Source: Marinococcus luteus_A
GTDB taxonomy: Bacteria; Bacillota; Bacilli; Bacillales; Marinococcaceae
Direction: 5' to 3'
Length of the DNA: 64,000 nt
NCBI RefSeq assembly: GCF_034497705.1
Contig: NZ_JAXRUV010000003.1
Span: forward strand, 124,001-188,000
Position numbers and translations under genes: made by a program. The notes under the pieces are model-generated. The model did not search any database. It was not told where the DNA came from and saw nothing but the letters and a program-made list of their open reading frames with translations. Numbering within the stretch: position 1 is the stretch's first letter; the number at the start of each line of letters is the position of its first letter. Positions 26,254 through 34,804 of this stretch are shown here, piece by piece.

Positions 26254-27885
26254 TTGGATATTCAAACGATTTTGTTTACTTTTTTTGGTGGTTTGGGGAT
26301 ATTCCTGTTCGGAATTAAATACATGGGAGATGGTCTGCAGAAAATTGCTGGCGACAGGCTCCGGGATCTTCTGGATAAATTCACCTCCAACCCATTTATG
26401 GGCGTACTGGTTGGAATTATCGTCACTATACTTATTCAATCAAGTTCAGGAACTACAGTACTTACGGTCGGCCTCGTAAGCGCCGGCTTTATGACGCTGC
26501 GGCAGGCGATCGGAGTTATTATGGGGGCAAACGTCGGGACAACGGTAACGGCGTTTATTATCGGGATTAAACTCGAAGAATATGCTCTTCCGATTATATT
26601 TATTGGTACAGTAATGATCTTTTTCTTTAAAAACAAAAAAGTAAGCAATATAGGACAAACTTTTTTCGGCTTCGGTGCCCTGTTTTTCGGACTATCACTT
26701 ATGGGAGACGGAGTGGCACCGCTCGAGGAACTGCCGGCATTTAATGATTTAACCATCAGCATGAGTAACAACCCGCTTTTAGGATTACTGGTAGGGGTGG
26801 TCTTTACAGTAGGGCTGCAGAGTTCCTCAGCGACGATCGGGCTGCTTCAGGAGCTGTATACGCAAAATGCGATATCACTGGATGCTGCGCTTCCAATACT
26901 TTTTGGGGATAACATAGGGACCACCGTCACAGCGGTCATCGCGGCTATAGGAGCTTCTGTGGCAGCAAAGCGCACTGCATTGACGCACGTTATCTTTAAC
27001 TTGATCGGCGCAACGATCATTCTTATTCTGCTTGTTCCTTATACAGCCTTCATCAGTTTTCTGCAGGATGCGCTTAATTTAAACCAGCCGATGACGATAG
27101 CTTTTGCGCACGGTATATTTAATATATCGAACGTGATTATCCAGCTGCCGTTTGTCGGGGTTCTGGCATATATAGTAACCAAGCTCGTCCCTGGAAGTGA
27201 CGAAGAAATTGAATACAAACCGAAGCATCTGGATCCAAGCTTTATTTATCAGTCCCCTGCAATCGCTTTGGATCAGGCAAAGCTTGAAACGCTCCGGATG
27301 GCTGAATATGCAGGTAAGGGCCTTAGAAAAAGCGAAAGCTATCTGGAAACGAAAAACAAAAAAGACGCGGAAAAAATCGTGCGGTACGAAGAAGCGATCA
27401 ACAATCTTGATAAAGATATTACAGATTACTTGATCGGTATTTCTGCACGCTCCCTGTCTAGAGAAAATTCGAGGAAGCACTCAGTCGTGATGGACACTGT
27501 CCGCGACATTGAACGTGTCGGCGACCATATGGAGAATGTGATGGAGCTCGTGGACTATCAGCTCACCAACAAAGTGACGCTCTCAGAAGAAGCGTACAAA
27601 GATTTAAATGAAATGTTCACGCTGACGATCAGCACGTTTAACCGTGCTGTTGAAGCACTTGAAAAAGATGATTATGAGATTGCCCAGCAGGTTGCCAGAC
27701 AGGAGGAAGATATCGATAAGATGGAGCGGAAGCTGCGTAAAAAGCACATTCTGCGCCTGAATGAAGGCAGATGCTCTGGTTCTGCTGGTATCGTGTTTGT
27801 CGACATGATCAGTAATTTAGAGCGTATCGGCGACCATTCCGTGAATATTGCCGAAACGGTACTCGATGACCGGGAAGTTTCATAA
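26254..27885 (+). CDS. Na/Pi cotransporter family protein with PhoU-like tail
   Basis: A 543-residue membrane protein of the NptA/YjbB-like sodium-phosphate cotransporter family (B. subtilis YqeW type). The two inverted transport repeats carry the diagnostic QSSSGTT (near residue 63) and QSSSAT (near 190) motifs, with GANVGTTVTA and GDNIGTTVTA after each. A PhoU-like helical domain (about 335-540, twice showing ERxGDH) forms the cytosolic tail. The start is TTG 26254 after AAGGGGA. It could export or import phosphate; the ppk-ppx pair 7 kb away suggests a phosphate theme only loosely. Confidence 0.9.
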   Translation: MDIQTILFTFFGGLGIFLFGIKYMGDGLQKIAGDRLRDLLDKFTSNPFMGVLVGIIVTILIQSSSGTTVLTVGLVSAGFMTLRQAIGVIMGANVGTTVTAFIIGIKLEEYALPIIFIGTVMIFFFKNKKVSNIGQTFFGFGALFFGLSLMGDGVAPLEELPAFNDLTISMSNNPLLGLLVGVVFTVGLQSSSATIGLLQELYTQNAISLDAALPILFGDNIGTTVTAVIAAIGASVAAKRTALTHVIFNLIGATIILILLVPYTAFISFLQDALNLNQPMTIAFAHGIFNISNVIIQLPFVGVLAYIVTKLVPGSDEEIEYKPKHLDPSFIYQSPAIALDQAKLETLRMAEYAGKGLRKSESYLETKNKKDAEKIVRYEEAINNLDKDITDYLIGISARSLSRENSRKHSVVMDTVRDIERVGDHMENVMELVDYQLTNKVTLSEEAYKDLNEMFTLTISTFNRAVEALEKDDYEIAQQVARQEEDIDKMERKLRKKHILRLNEGRCSGSAGIVFVDMISNLERIGDHSVNIAETVLDDREVS

Positions 27886-27886
27886 T

Positions 27887-27917
27887 AAAAAGAAGGAGGC
27901 CCGCCTCCTTCTTTTTA
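27887..27917 (+). terminator. Terminator after Na/Pi cotransporter gene
   Basis: AAAAAGAAGGAGG (27887-27899) pairs perfectly with CCTCCTTCTTTTT (27904-27916), loop CCCG. Confidence 0.93.
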
Positions 27918-27978
27918 TTGATTATATAAGGAGAAAAGCGGCTATAGAATAACAATATATCTGCAAAGGGAGGTACGT

Positions 27979-28461
27979 ATGGAACTAATATGGTATTTAC
28001 TGGGGATTGCCTGCTACGCACTGGCGCTTGTCGCGGTTGTTTATCCGATTCTGCCGGGCGGTATTTTTCACGCTGCTGCTGCCCTTATGTTTGCACTGGG
28101 CTACGGGTTTGCGGACATAGGTTTAGTCTACTGGGTAATTCAGGCAGTCATTGCGGTACTGCTGTTTGTAATCGATTACGTGGCTAATTATTATGGTATC
28201 CAACGGAGCGGTGGTACGAAATACGGCATCTGGGGGAGCCTGATCGGTCTGGTCATCGGCCCGTTTATTATTCCGGTCGCCGGTATTCTGATTGGCGCGC
28301 TTGCTGGAGCTGTTATCGGAGAGTTAATCGGAGGTCAGAAATCGTGGAAGCAGCTTGGTAAAATTGGTGTAGGGTCTGTCGGGGGATTTGTCGCAAGCGT
28401 TGTTATAAAGGGCGGTATATTGCTAGTGAATGCCATTTATATTATAATAATTCTTGTTTAA
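27979..28461 (+). CDS. yqgC: DUF456 membrane protein YqgC
   Basis: A 160-residue integral membrane protein of the DUF456 family, function unknown. It consists of glycine- and alanine-rich hydrophobic segments: residues 4-45, 52-70, 85-115 and 130-160. The family segment YPILPGGIFHAAA (residues 22-34) and the glycine-zipper run GILIGALAGAVIGELIGG (about 101-118) are present. ATG 27979 follows AGGGAGG. It stands alone between a terminator and the tRNA promoter. Confidence 0.88.
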   Translation: MELIWYLLGIACYALALVAVVYPILPGGIFHAAAALMFALGYGFADIGLVYWVIQAVIAVLLFVIDYVANYYGIQRSGGTKYGIWGSLIGLVIGPFIIPVAGILIGALAGAVIGELIGGQKSWKQLGKIGVGSVGGFVASVVIKGGILLVNAIYIIIILV

Positions 28462-28479
28462 AGAAATACAAAAATCTGT

Positions 28480-28508
28480 TTGACGCGTTTTTAGGGAAAT
28501 GATATAGT
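28480..28508 (+). promoter_or_regulatory. Promoter of the tRNA cluster
   Basis: -35 TTGACG (28480-28485), exact 17-bp spacer, -10 TATAGT (28503-28508). An 8-bp hairpin (28513-28520 with 28525-28532, loop AAAA) forms the 5' leader before the first tRNA. Confidence 0.85.
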
Positions 28509-28539
28509 AATTACTGTCGTAAAAACGGCAGTAACACAT

Positions 28540-28614
28540 TCCGCAGTAGCTCAGTGGTAGAGCAATCGGCTGTTAACCGATTGGTCGCAGGTTCGAATCC
28601 TGCCTGCGGAGCCA
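28540..28614 (+). tRNA. tRNA-Asn (GTT)
   Basis: Acceptor arms TCCGCAG and CTGCGGA pair fully; the anticodon GTT is at 28572-28574 in a normal seven-base loop; GGTTCGAATCC T arm; CCA is encoded. First gene of a five-tRNA operon. Confidence 0.97.
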
Positions 28615-28615
28615 T

Positions 28616-28692
28616 GGCGGCGTAGCTCAGCTGGCTAGAGCGTACGGTTCATACCCGTGAGGTCGGGGGTTCGATCCCCTCCGCCGCTACCA
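28616..28692 (+). tRNA. tRNA-Met (CAT), elongator
   Basis: 77 nt with encoded CCA; anticodon CAT at 28650-28652. The sequence is nearly the same as the B. subtilis elongator tRNA-Met and lacks the unpaired 1:72 and GGG-anticodon-stem features of the initiator. It starts one base after the previous CCA. Confidence 0.93.
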
Positions 28693-28712
28693 ATATATTT
28701 ACATATTCATAC

Positions 28713-28789
28713 GGCGGTTGTGGCGAAGTGGTTAACGCACCGGATTGTGGTTCCGGCACTCGTGGGTTCAATTCCCATCAACCGCCCCA
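28713..28789 (+). tRNA. tRNA-His (GTG)
   Basis: 77 nt with the extra G-1 encoded at 28713 pairing with C73, as needed by HisRS. Anticodon GTG at 28747-28749; CCA encoded. Confidence 0.96.
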
Positions 28790-28813
28790 TTTTTTTGTCT
28801 GCAATACTTTTAA

Positions 28814-28890
28814 GGACCCTTAGCTCAGTTGGTTAGAGCAGACGGCTCATAACCGTCCGGTCGTAGGTTCGAGTCCTACAGGGTCCACCA
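28814..28890 (+). tRNA. tRNA-Ile2 (CAT, expected lysidine-modified)
   Basis: 77 nt, acceptor GGACCCT/AGGGTCC, anticodon CAT at 28848-28850, CCA encoded. The body matches the Bacillus isoleucine-2 tRNA rather than Met or fMet, so TilS would modify C34 to read AUA codons. An automatic caller would label it Met. Confidence 0.85.
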
Positions 28891-28920
28891 CTTTAAGAAG
28901 CAGTGGGTAAATATGTATCT

Positions 28921-29013
28921 GGAGGAATACCCAAGTACGGCTGAAGGGGACGGTCTCGAAAACCGTTAGGAGCTTTACGGCTCGCGAGGGTTCGAATCCC
29001 TCTTCCTCCGCCA
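28921..29013 (+). tRNA. tRNA-Ser (CGA)
   Basis: 93 nt class II tRNA with a long variable arm (TAGGAGC...GGCTCGC). Anticodon CGA at 28957-28959 in loop CTCGAAA; acceptor GGAGGAA/TTCCTCC; CCA encoded. Last gene of the cluster. Confidence 0.95.
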
Positions 29014-29055
29014 TAGTTATTATTTAAATATCAATTCTTATATAACTGCGCAGCA

Positions 29056-29087
29056 AACTTTTCCGTCCTGAACGGGAAAGTTTTTTT
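29056..29087 (+). terminator. tRNA operon terminator
   Basis: AACTTTTCCGT (29056-29066) pairs with ACGGGAAAGTT (29072-29082), one G.T pair, followed by a T-run. Confidence 0.9.
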
Positions 29088-29378
29088 ATTTTGAAGGAAG
29101 CTCCGCCCGAAACGGGAGTCATTCGGCAATAGAGCCGGATTTGATTATTTGGTTTTGCCGGATGCAGCAAAAACTTGCAGTATTTTTATGTTTAAAGAAG
29201 AAGCATAAGGGAATAATCATCCGTGGCAGGCTTTCTAGTTTGAATAAAGCAGAAAGCCGATTTGAAAAATAAGAATTGTTTTGGTAGAGTGAAAGTAGAC
29301 TAAGTGTAATTTTGTATACTAAATTATCGCAAAGTCACTTTGAACAAACCACCAGAACTTTCAAGGAGGGCATTTTGT
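29088..29378 (+). promoter_or_regulatory. sodA upstream region
   Basis: About 290 bp without an ORF. TATACT at 29315-29320 is a plausible -10 about 60 bp before the sodA start, but no -35 at the right distance is convincing, and no Fur or PerR box was seen. Confidence 0.4.
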
Positions 29379-29990
29379 ATGAGTACACATCAACTACCAG
29401 ATCTACCTTACGCACCAAACGCATTAGAGCCTCATATTGATGAGCAGACAATGAACATTCACCATGATAAACACCATAACACGTATGTGACAAAATTAAA
29501 TTCAGCCTTGGAAAATCACAGCGACCTTCAAAACAAAAGCGTTGATGAACTGATCAGCGATTTGAACGCTGTGCCTGAAGATATCCGTACCGCAGTAAGA
29601 AATAACGGCGGCGGCCACTCCAACCACTCCATTTTCTGGAAGCTTCTCAGCCCTAATGGCGGCGGCGAACCAAAAGGCGAAGTGGCAGATGCCATTAAGA
29701 GCAAGTGGGGAAGCTTTGACAAATTCAAAGAAGAGTTCGGCGCAACAGCAGTTGGACGTTTTGGTTCAGGCTGGGCATGGCTCGTATTAAACAACGGCGA
29801 GCTTGAGCTTATGGATACGCTTAACCAGGATTCCCCGATCATGGAAGGAAAAACTCCACTCCTTGGCCTGGACGTTTGGGAGCACGCGTATTACCTGAAG
29901 TATCAAAACCGTCGTCCGGATTATGTAGCAGCATTCTGGAATGTTGTAAACTGGGACGAAGTTGAAAAGAACTATCAGGCAGCTAAATAA
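29379..29990 (+). CDS. sodA: Superoxide dismutase [Mn/Fe]
   Basis: Cytosolic superoxide dismutase. The 203-residue protein has the four metal ligands: H28 (in NIHHDKHH), the histidine of GGHSNHS, and D and H of DVWEHAYYLKY near residues 164-168. I start at ATG 29379, 9 nt after AAGGAGG; an earlier in-frame TTG at 29340 lies before that site. Manganese is likely from the Bacillus SodA family, but iron cannot be excluded by sequence alone. Monocistronic, with a strong terminator. Confidence 0.96.
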   Translation: MSTHQLPDLPYAPNALEPHIDEQTMNIHHDKHHNTYVTKLNSALENHSDLQNKSVDELISDLNAVPEDIRTAVRNNGGGHSNHSIFWKLLSPNGGGEPKGEVADAIKSKWGSFDKFKEEFGATAVGRFGSGWAWLVLNNGELELMDTLNQDSPIMEGKTPLLGLDVWEHAYYLKYQNRRPDYVAAFWNVVNWDEVEKNYQAAK

Positions 29991-30001
29991 TATATTTCAA
30001 G

Positions 30002-30034
30002 AATCCGTTCCCGGAAATGGGGAACGGATTTTTT
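30002..30034 (+). terminator. sodA terminator
   Basis: AATCCGTTCCC (30002-30012) pairs perfectly with GGGAACGGATT (30020-30030), then TTTT. Confidence 0.93.
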
Positions 30035-30133
30035 CTGCTTTAGGAAGAGAGCAGAAGTTCGGCAGCGGCTTTTTTCTATGCTATACTTAACTGGAAACAA
30101 GCAAATTTACATATATTAAGAGAGGGATTGCGT

Positions 30134-32251
30134 GTGGCTTCCAGAAAAAATAAAAAACCTTCCATTCCTTTTCGGCTGAACGTACTTTTTTTCGCTGTTT
30201 TTATATTGTTTTCTATATTAATTCTGCGGCTTGGATACGTACAGATCGTTGAAGGTGATACGTATGAAGAGGACGTGAATGAAACGGCCTCCACATCGGC
30301 GAGCCGGGTCGATGCCCCGCGCGGAATTATGTATGACCGCAATGGAACCGAGCTGGTGGATAATAATCTTATTCTGACTTTAACGTATACGAACCAGAGA
30401 AGCTATGAGGATGAAGAACGCCTCCAGACGGCTGAAGAACTGGCTGAACTGATTGAATTCGATGAAGAGGAAACAGACCGTGAGAGCATGCCGGAAAGAA
30501 ATTTGCAGGACTACTGGCTGTTAACGCGTGAAAATGAAGCGGAGGAGCTTGTCTCCGACAAAGAAGAAGAGCGCCTGATGGAAAATGATAAAGATCCATA
30601 TGAAGTTCAGCTCGACCGGATTACTGAAGAGCAATTGAATGATATCAGTGATGAAGAGTTGGAAGTTGTAGCCATCTGGAGTGAAATGATTTCGGGATAC
30701 TATGACTCGCCGCAGCGAGTCAAACGAGATTTGACAGAAGAAGAGGCCACGGCTATCAGTTCACGCCTGGACGAACTTGAGGGCGTGGATGTGACAAGAG
30801 ACTTCCAGCGTGACTATCAGTATACGCAGGCCTTCCAGAGCCTCTACGGGAAGGTAGGGTCAATCCCTGAAGAAACCGTATCCGAATTCCTGGCTAAGGG
30901 CTATCAGCGTTCCGATGAAGTTGGGCAGAGCTTCCTTGAACAATACTATGAAGACACGCTGAGAGGTAAAAAAGGAACGGTCAGCGGTGAGGATAATGAC
31001 GCCGAGGAAACGAGCAGCGGCAGCCGCGGCAATGATCTTGTCCTGTCGATTGACATGGATTTGCAGCGGGAAGTACAAAGCATAGTCGACGATCAGATCG
31101 CCCAGTCAGAGGGGTCTTTTCCGAATGATGAGCAGGCCTACGTGACCGCGATCGACCCGAATACCGGTGAAATACTTGCCATGAACGGCTATGATGATCA
31201 GCTCGGAAACGTAACCAATACGTTTGAGATGGGGTCAACGGTGAAGCCCGCGACTGGTATGATTGGCTTGCAGGAAGAGGTTATTACGGAGGATACTGAA
31301 ATTAACGACAGGCCGATTCAGCTGCCTAACAGCCCGCCGATTAGTTCTTCTCACGAAATCGGCACGATCGATGTTGTCGGAGCTATTCAGGAATCCTCCA
31401 ACGTATTCATGTCCGAAATAGCGATGCGCCTGATGGACTACGAACTTGGAAGCAACAATGGGTTTAATGATGAAAAAGTGGATGAAGCTTATACTACAAT
31501 GAGGGATTATTACCATCAGTTCGGTCTTGGTTCAGAAACAGGTGTCGATCTTCCATCAGAATCTACCGGCCTTGATGCCGGACGAGCTAATGCCGGGAGT
31601 CTGCTATACTTTTCCTTTGGCCAGCTTGACACATATACGCCACTGCAGTTGGCCCAATATTCCGCAACTATTGCTTCCGACGGCAAGCGGATGGAGCCTC
31701 ACCTGGTGAAAGAAATACGCGAACCAAACCGTAATACGGATGAAATGGGTGCGGTGCTTCACCAATTTGAGCCAGAGATGATGAACCGGGTGAATATCGA
31801 CAAAGAGTACTTTGATATTGCCCAGGAGGGCATGTACGATGTGGTAAACACGGAGCTTGGAACTGCAGACAGCTATTTCAACGATGTAAACATGGAAATT
31901 GCCGGGAAAACAGGAACGGCGCAACGGGAAATAAGAAGGGAAAGCGACAATGAGTTGGTGGAAGTGAACAACCAGACCTTTATAGCCTACGGGCCGTATG
32001 AAAATCCCGAGATTGCGATTGCGGTAGTCGTTCCTAACGCTTATTCAAGTGATGAGGGTGGACGTTCGGGTATCGCCAACAGCATTGCCGCCGATACGAT
32101 GCAGGCATATGTGAACCTTAAAGAAGAACGTCCGGGAGCCGGAAGCAGCGAAGACGAAGATGAAAATGAAGAAGACGACGAGAACGCCGAAGACAATGAA
32201 GACAACGCAGGAGATGAGGAAGATTCCGGCGGTGAAGGAGAAGAACAGTAA
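30134..32251 (+). CDS. pbpA: Class B penicillin-binding protein (PbpA/PBP2A-like transpeptidase)
   Basis: A membrane-anchored transpeptidase that crosslinks peptidoglycan, probably in side-wall elongation. The 705-residue protein has a basic N-terminus, one membrane anchor (about residues 17-40), the dimerisation domain and the transpeptidase domain with STVK (active serine, near residue 372), SSN (near 420) and KTGTAQ (near 590). The last 35 residues are almost all Asp, Glu, Asn and Gly. GTG 30134 is preceded by GAGGG; TTG 30128 is the alternative. A TGCTATACT extended -10 lies at 30079-30087. Gene position after sodA matches pbpA of B. subtilis. Confidence 0.93.
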   Translation: MASRKNKKPSIPFRLNVLFFAVFILFSILILRLGYVQIVEGDTYEEDVNETASTSASRVDAPRGIMYDRNGTELVDNNLILTLTYTNQRSYEDEERLQTAEELAELIEFDEEETDRESMPERNLQDYWLLTRENEAEELVSDKEEERLMENDKDPYEVQLDRITEEQLNDISDEELEVVAIWSEMISGYYDSPQRVKRDLTEEEATAISSRLDELEGVDVTRDFQRDYQYTQAFQSLYGKVGSIPEETVSEFLAKGYQRSDEVGQSFLEQYYEDTLRGKKGTVSGEDNDAEETSSGSRGNDLVLSIDMDLQREVQSIVDDQIAQSEGSFPNDEQAYVTAIDPNTGEILAMNGYDDQLGNVTNTFEMGSTVKPATGMIGLQEEVITEDTEINDRPIQLPNSPPISSSHEIGTIDVVGAIQESSNVFMSEIAMRLMDYELGSNNGFNDEKVDEAYTTMRDYYHQFGLGSETGVDLPSESTGLDAGRANAGSLLYFSFGQLDTYTPLQLAQYSATIASDGKRMEPHLVKEIREPNRNTDEMGAVLHQFEPEMMNRVNIDKEYFDIAQEGMYDVVNTELGTADSYFNDVNMEIAGKTGTAQREIRRESDNELVEVNNQTFIAYGPYENPEIAIAVVVPNAYSSDEGGRSGIANSIAADTMQAYVNLKEERPGAGSSEDEDENEEDDENAEDNEDNAGDEEDSGGEGEEQ

Positions 32252-32271
32252 TCCTGCTTGAATAAAAGACT

Positions 32272-32319
32272 GCGGCAAGTCGTTTTGTTCTTAACACTTT
32301 TTACTGATTTGCCGCTTTT
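32272..32319 (+). terminator. Probable pbpA terminator
   Basis: GCGGCAA (32272-32278) pairs with TTGCCGC (32309-32315) across a 30-nt loop, then TTTT. The long loop lowers confidence. Confidence 0.5.
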
Positions 32320-32365
32320 ACAAAAATTCTTCTTAACTTTCCTTAGAAAAACTAACATCACAGAC

Positions 32366-32394
32366 TTGAAGCACAAATAGGAATCTGATAGTAT
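32366..32394 (+). promoter_or_regulatory. Possible rpmG promoter
   Basis: TTGAAG (32366-32371), 17-bp spacer, TAGTAT (32389-32394); each element matches 4 of 6. Confidence 0.5.
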
Positions 32395-32435
32395 TACTAA
32401 GTATGAAAAATGTACGAAAGTAGGGAGGGAATCAC

Positions 32436-32585
32436 ATGCGTGTACAAATAACGCTTGCCTGCACAGAGACTGGTGACCGTAATTACATCACCAGCAAAAA
32501 TAAACGCACAAACCCTGAGCGTATTGAGTTGAACAAATATTCTCCTCGTTTAGGAAAGCACACTCTTCATCGCGAAACGAAATAA
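32436..32585 (+). CDS. rpmG: 50S ribosomal protein L33, cysteine-poor form
   Basis: A 49-residue L33 of the large ribosomal subunit, starting MRVQITLACTETGDR and ending HRETK. Zinc-binding L33 has two CxxC pairs; here only one cysteine remains (C9), with T and S at positions where the related RpmG1 has Cys. It should therefore not bind zinc. ATG 32436 is preceded by TAGGGAGGGA. It lies between the PBP and yqgN as rpmGA does in B. subtilis, and its stop codon is part of the following terminator. No Zur box was seen upstream. Confidence 0.95.
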   Translation: MRVQITLACTETGDRNYITSKNKRTNPERIELNKYSPRLGKHTLHRETK

Positions 32586-32623
32586 GCAGCAGGAGATTAC
32601 ATCTCCCAGCTGCTTTTTCTTTT
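32584..32623 (+). terminator. rpmG terminator
   Basis: AAGCAGC (32584-32590) pairs with GCTGCTT (32609-32615), with inner GGAGA/TCTCC, then a T-rich tail. The stem begins within the rpmG stop codon. Confidence 0.85.
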
Positions 32624-32669
32624 GTCTTTAAAGCATTGTACAATGAAAAAGACATGGGAGGGCAAATAA

Positions 32670-33233
32670 TTGAATAAACATATGCTCCGGCAGCAGGTAA
32701 ACAGCGCCTACCAAAACCTTTCCGGAAGTGACCGCCTGGTGGCAGAAAAAAAGATTTACGAGTACTTATTCCAGTGGAGCGGATGGAAGCAGGCGGAGAC
32801 GATTGCTGTGACTGTTTCACTTAAAAATGAAATAAATACCGGGCCGATTATTGAAACGGGCTGGCAGCAGGGAAAGCGGATGTGTGTACCTAAAATTGAA
32901 CCCGAGCAACGCGGAATGGATTTTTATGAAATACAGGAATTCGGGGAGCTTGAGCGTACTATTGGCCAGATATATGAGCCTAAAAAAAGTATGTGTCCGC
33001 TCGTGCCTCCTGAGCAGCTTGACCTTGTTCTTGTTCCTGGCCTTGTATTTAACAGGCAGGGCTACCGCATTGGATTTGGAGGAGGATACTATGACCGCTT
33101 TTTAAACCGGGCGAATTTTTCTACGGCAGCCCTGATTCATCCTTTTCAGCTTCAGGAACGTATCCCGGTGGAAGCGCACGACGTACCGGTACAAACCCTC
33201 ATCAGCAGCGAAGGACTCATTCATGTGGAGTGA
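32670..33233 (+). CDS. yqgN: 5-Formyltetrahydrofolate cyclo-ligase
   Basis: This enzyme converts 5-formyl-THF to 5,10-methenyl-THF with ATP and so rescues folate trapped by serine hydroxymethyltransferase. The 187-residue protein has the family motif RIGFGGGYYDRFL near residues 132-144 and LVPGLVFN near 117-124. The start is TTG 32670, 7 nt after GGGAGGG; ATG 32682 is the alternative. It overlaps the DUF92 gene by 11 bp. Confidence 0.94.
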   Translation: MNKHMLRQQVNSAYQNLSGSDRLVAEKKIYEYLFQWSGWKQAETIAVTVSLKNEINTGPIIETGWQQGKRMCVPKIEPEQRGMDFYEIQEFGELERTIGQIYEPKKSMCPLVPPEQLDLVLVPGLVFNRQGYRIGFGGGYYDRFLNRANFSTAALIHPFQLQERIPVEAHDVPVQTLISSEGLIHVE

Positions 33234-33993
33234 AACGGCCCTGGGTTTAGCATTCGTGCTGTTTTTGATGGTGATTTGGCAAAAAGGATCATTAACGTTT
33301 CCTGCAACGGTATCAGCCGGGGTGCTCGGCACGCTGATGTACACGTGGACGGGGTGGCTGGGGGCAGCAGCACTGCTTACCTTTTTTGTGAGTTCAACGG
33401 TCCTGTCCCGTCTGAATAAACAGGAAAAGGAACAGCGGGACAGCGGGCAGGTATGGGCGAATGGAGGACCGATGCTTATATTTGCTGCTTTGTCCAGCGT
33501 CGCGTCGTGGGAAGGGTTTCTAGCTGCAACTGTTGGTGCAGCGGCGGCGTCAAATGCGGATACGTGGGCGTCGGAGATCGGCCGACGGTTTGGTGGCCGG
33601 CCGTTTCATGTGCACAGCCGAAAACGCATAGAAATTGGTTTTTCCGGAGCGGTTTCCGGAGCGGGAACGCTGGGGGCTTTCGGCGGTGCTTTGCTTGTGG
33701 GAGGGGTGGTTTATTTCATTTCTTCCGAGCTGAACGTCTTTATGCTTATTGCTGTAAGTGCTGCTGGCGTATGCGGCTGCTTTATTGATACCTTTCTCGG
33801 AGCCTACGTTGAACGGATGAATCGTTGCAGCGTATGTGGATCCTATACGGAAGCCGAAGTCCATCATGAAAGGGAAACCATTCACGCCGCGGGCATTCCA
33901 TGGATGACAAACAACGCTGTGAATGCGTTAAGCTCCTTTGGAGGCGGTATGGTGGTTGTAGTGCTGTACATTGTTTCTTTCTTTTCCTTTTGA
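33223..33993 (+). CDS. DUF92 family membrane protein
   Basis: A 256-residue DUF92 membrane protein. Plant and cyanobacterial relatives (VTE6) are phytyl-phosphate kinases; the Bacillus role is not known and may involve prenyl phosphates. About six hydrophobic segments are visible, along with the family motifs GQVWANGGP near residue 72, SNADTWASEIG near 107-117 and GCFIDTFLGAYVER near 185-198. ATG 33223 overlaps yqgN, so translation is coupled. A promoter for the HAD gene follows. Confidence 0.85.
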   Translation: MWSETALGLAFVLFLMVIWQKGSLTFPATVSAGVLGTLMYTWTGWLGAAALLTFFVSSTVLSRLNKQEKEQRDSGQVWANGGPMLIFAALSSVASWEGFLAATVGAAAASNADTWASEIGRRFGGRPFHVHSRKRIEIGFSGAVSGAGTLGAFGGALLVGGVVYFISSELNVFMLIAVSAAGVCGCFIDTFLGAYVERMNRCSVCGSYTEAEVHHERETIHAAGIPWMTNNAVNALSSFGGGMVVVVLYIVSFFSF

Positions 33994-34013
33994 TTTCGCC
34001 TTTAGCGGGAGGT

Positions 34014-34022
34014 TGCTATAAT
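34014..34022 (+). promoter_or_regulatory. Extended -10 promoter of the HAD-rhomboid operon
   Basis: TGCTATAAT gives a perfect -10 (34017-34022) with the TG extension and no good -35. The transcript would start about 20 nt before the ATG at 34049. Confidence 0.6.
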
Positions 34023-34048
34023 AGAAGGAAGAAAGGTGGCACAAGTAC

Positions 34049-34804
34049 ATGCGCTGGACAACGATTTGTTTCGATCTGGACAACACCCTTTACGATCACG
34101 AAAAAGCTTTTCAAAAAACAATCAAAGCTGTGTTTGTTTCCATCAGACAGCAGATGAATAAAGAAGCTCCCTTCGTTCATGAAGACAAGTGGTTCGAAGT
34201 GTTTAAATATCACTGTGATTTGTTTTGGCAAGAATACGAGGAAGGCAGCCTTACGCAGGAGCAGTACCGGATAAAGCGGTATGCAGAGACGATGCACGTG
34301 TTCGGGCTACCGGCGTCAAGCAGGGAAGCACTCGAGTTTCATCAGGAGTACGAGCAGCGGCTGCCGGAATTCAGTGAACTGTTTGAGAGTGTACCTGGTT
34401 TGTTGGAATCGCTCACAAAAAGCAGTGTCCGCCTCGGTATTATTACAAATGGATCAGAGAAACTGCAGAAAGAAAAGTTTTATCAGCTTGAGCTTGATCG
34501 CTGGATCGACCACCATCATCTTTTTATCTCTGAAATGGCCGAAGCTCCGAAGCCGAAAGCAGCCATTTTTGATGAAGCGCTGCAGATTTTGGACAGCCGG
34601 AAAAAGCGGGCACTGTTTGTCGGAGACTCGTGGGCCCACGATATAAGGGGAGCGGAAAATGCAGGATGGGAAGCTATCTATGTGAACACCCGAGGGGAGA
34701 AAGCAGGACCTTCGTCAAATCCAGTAAAAGAGTTTAGCGAATTTAACCAGGCAGCATCATATTTAAAAGAAATAGTGGAAGAAGGACGGCGTTCGGATGT
34801 CTAA
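34049..34804 (+). CDS. HAD-superfamily hydrolase (YjjG-like)
   Basis: A 251-residue HAD subfamily IA phosphatase. Motif I is FDLDNTLYD (nucleophile D9 and D11), motif II ITNGS near residues 132-136, motif III lysine in PKPKAAIF near 170, motif IV GDSWAHDIRGA near 192-202. An insert of about 80 residues forms the cap after motif I. YjjG-type enzymes remove phosphate from nucleotides, often as house-cleaning; the substrate here is unknown. It overlaps the rhomboid gene by 8 bp. Confidence 0.85.
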   Translation: MRWTTICFDLDNTLYDHEKAFQKTIKAVFVSIRQQMNKEAPFVHEDKWFEVFKYHCDLFWQEYEEGSLTQEQYRIKRYAETMHVFGLPASSREALEFHQEYEQRLPEFSELFESVPGLLESLTKSSVRLGIITNGSEKLQKEKFYQLELDRWIDHHHLFISEMAEAPKPKAAIFDEALQILDSRKKRALFVGDSWAHDIRGAENAGWEAIYVNTRGEKAGPSSNPVKEFSEFNQAASYLKEIVEEGRRSDV

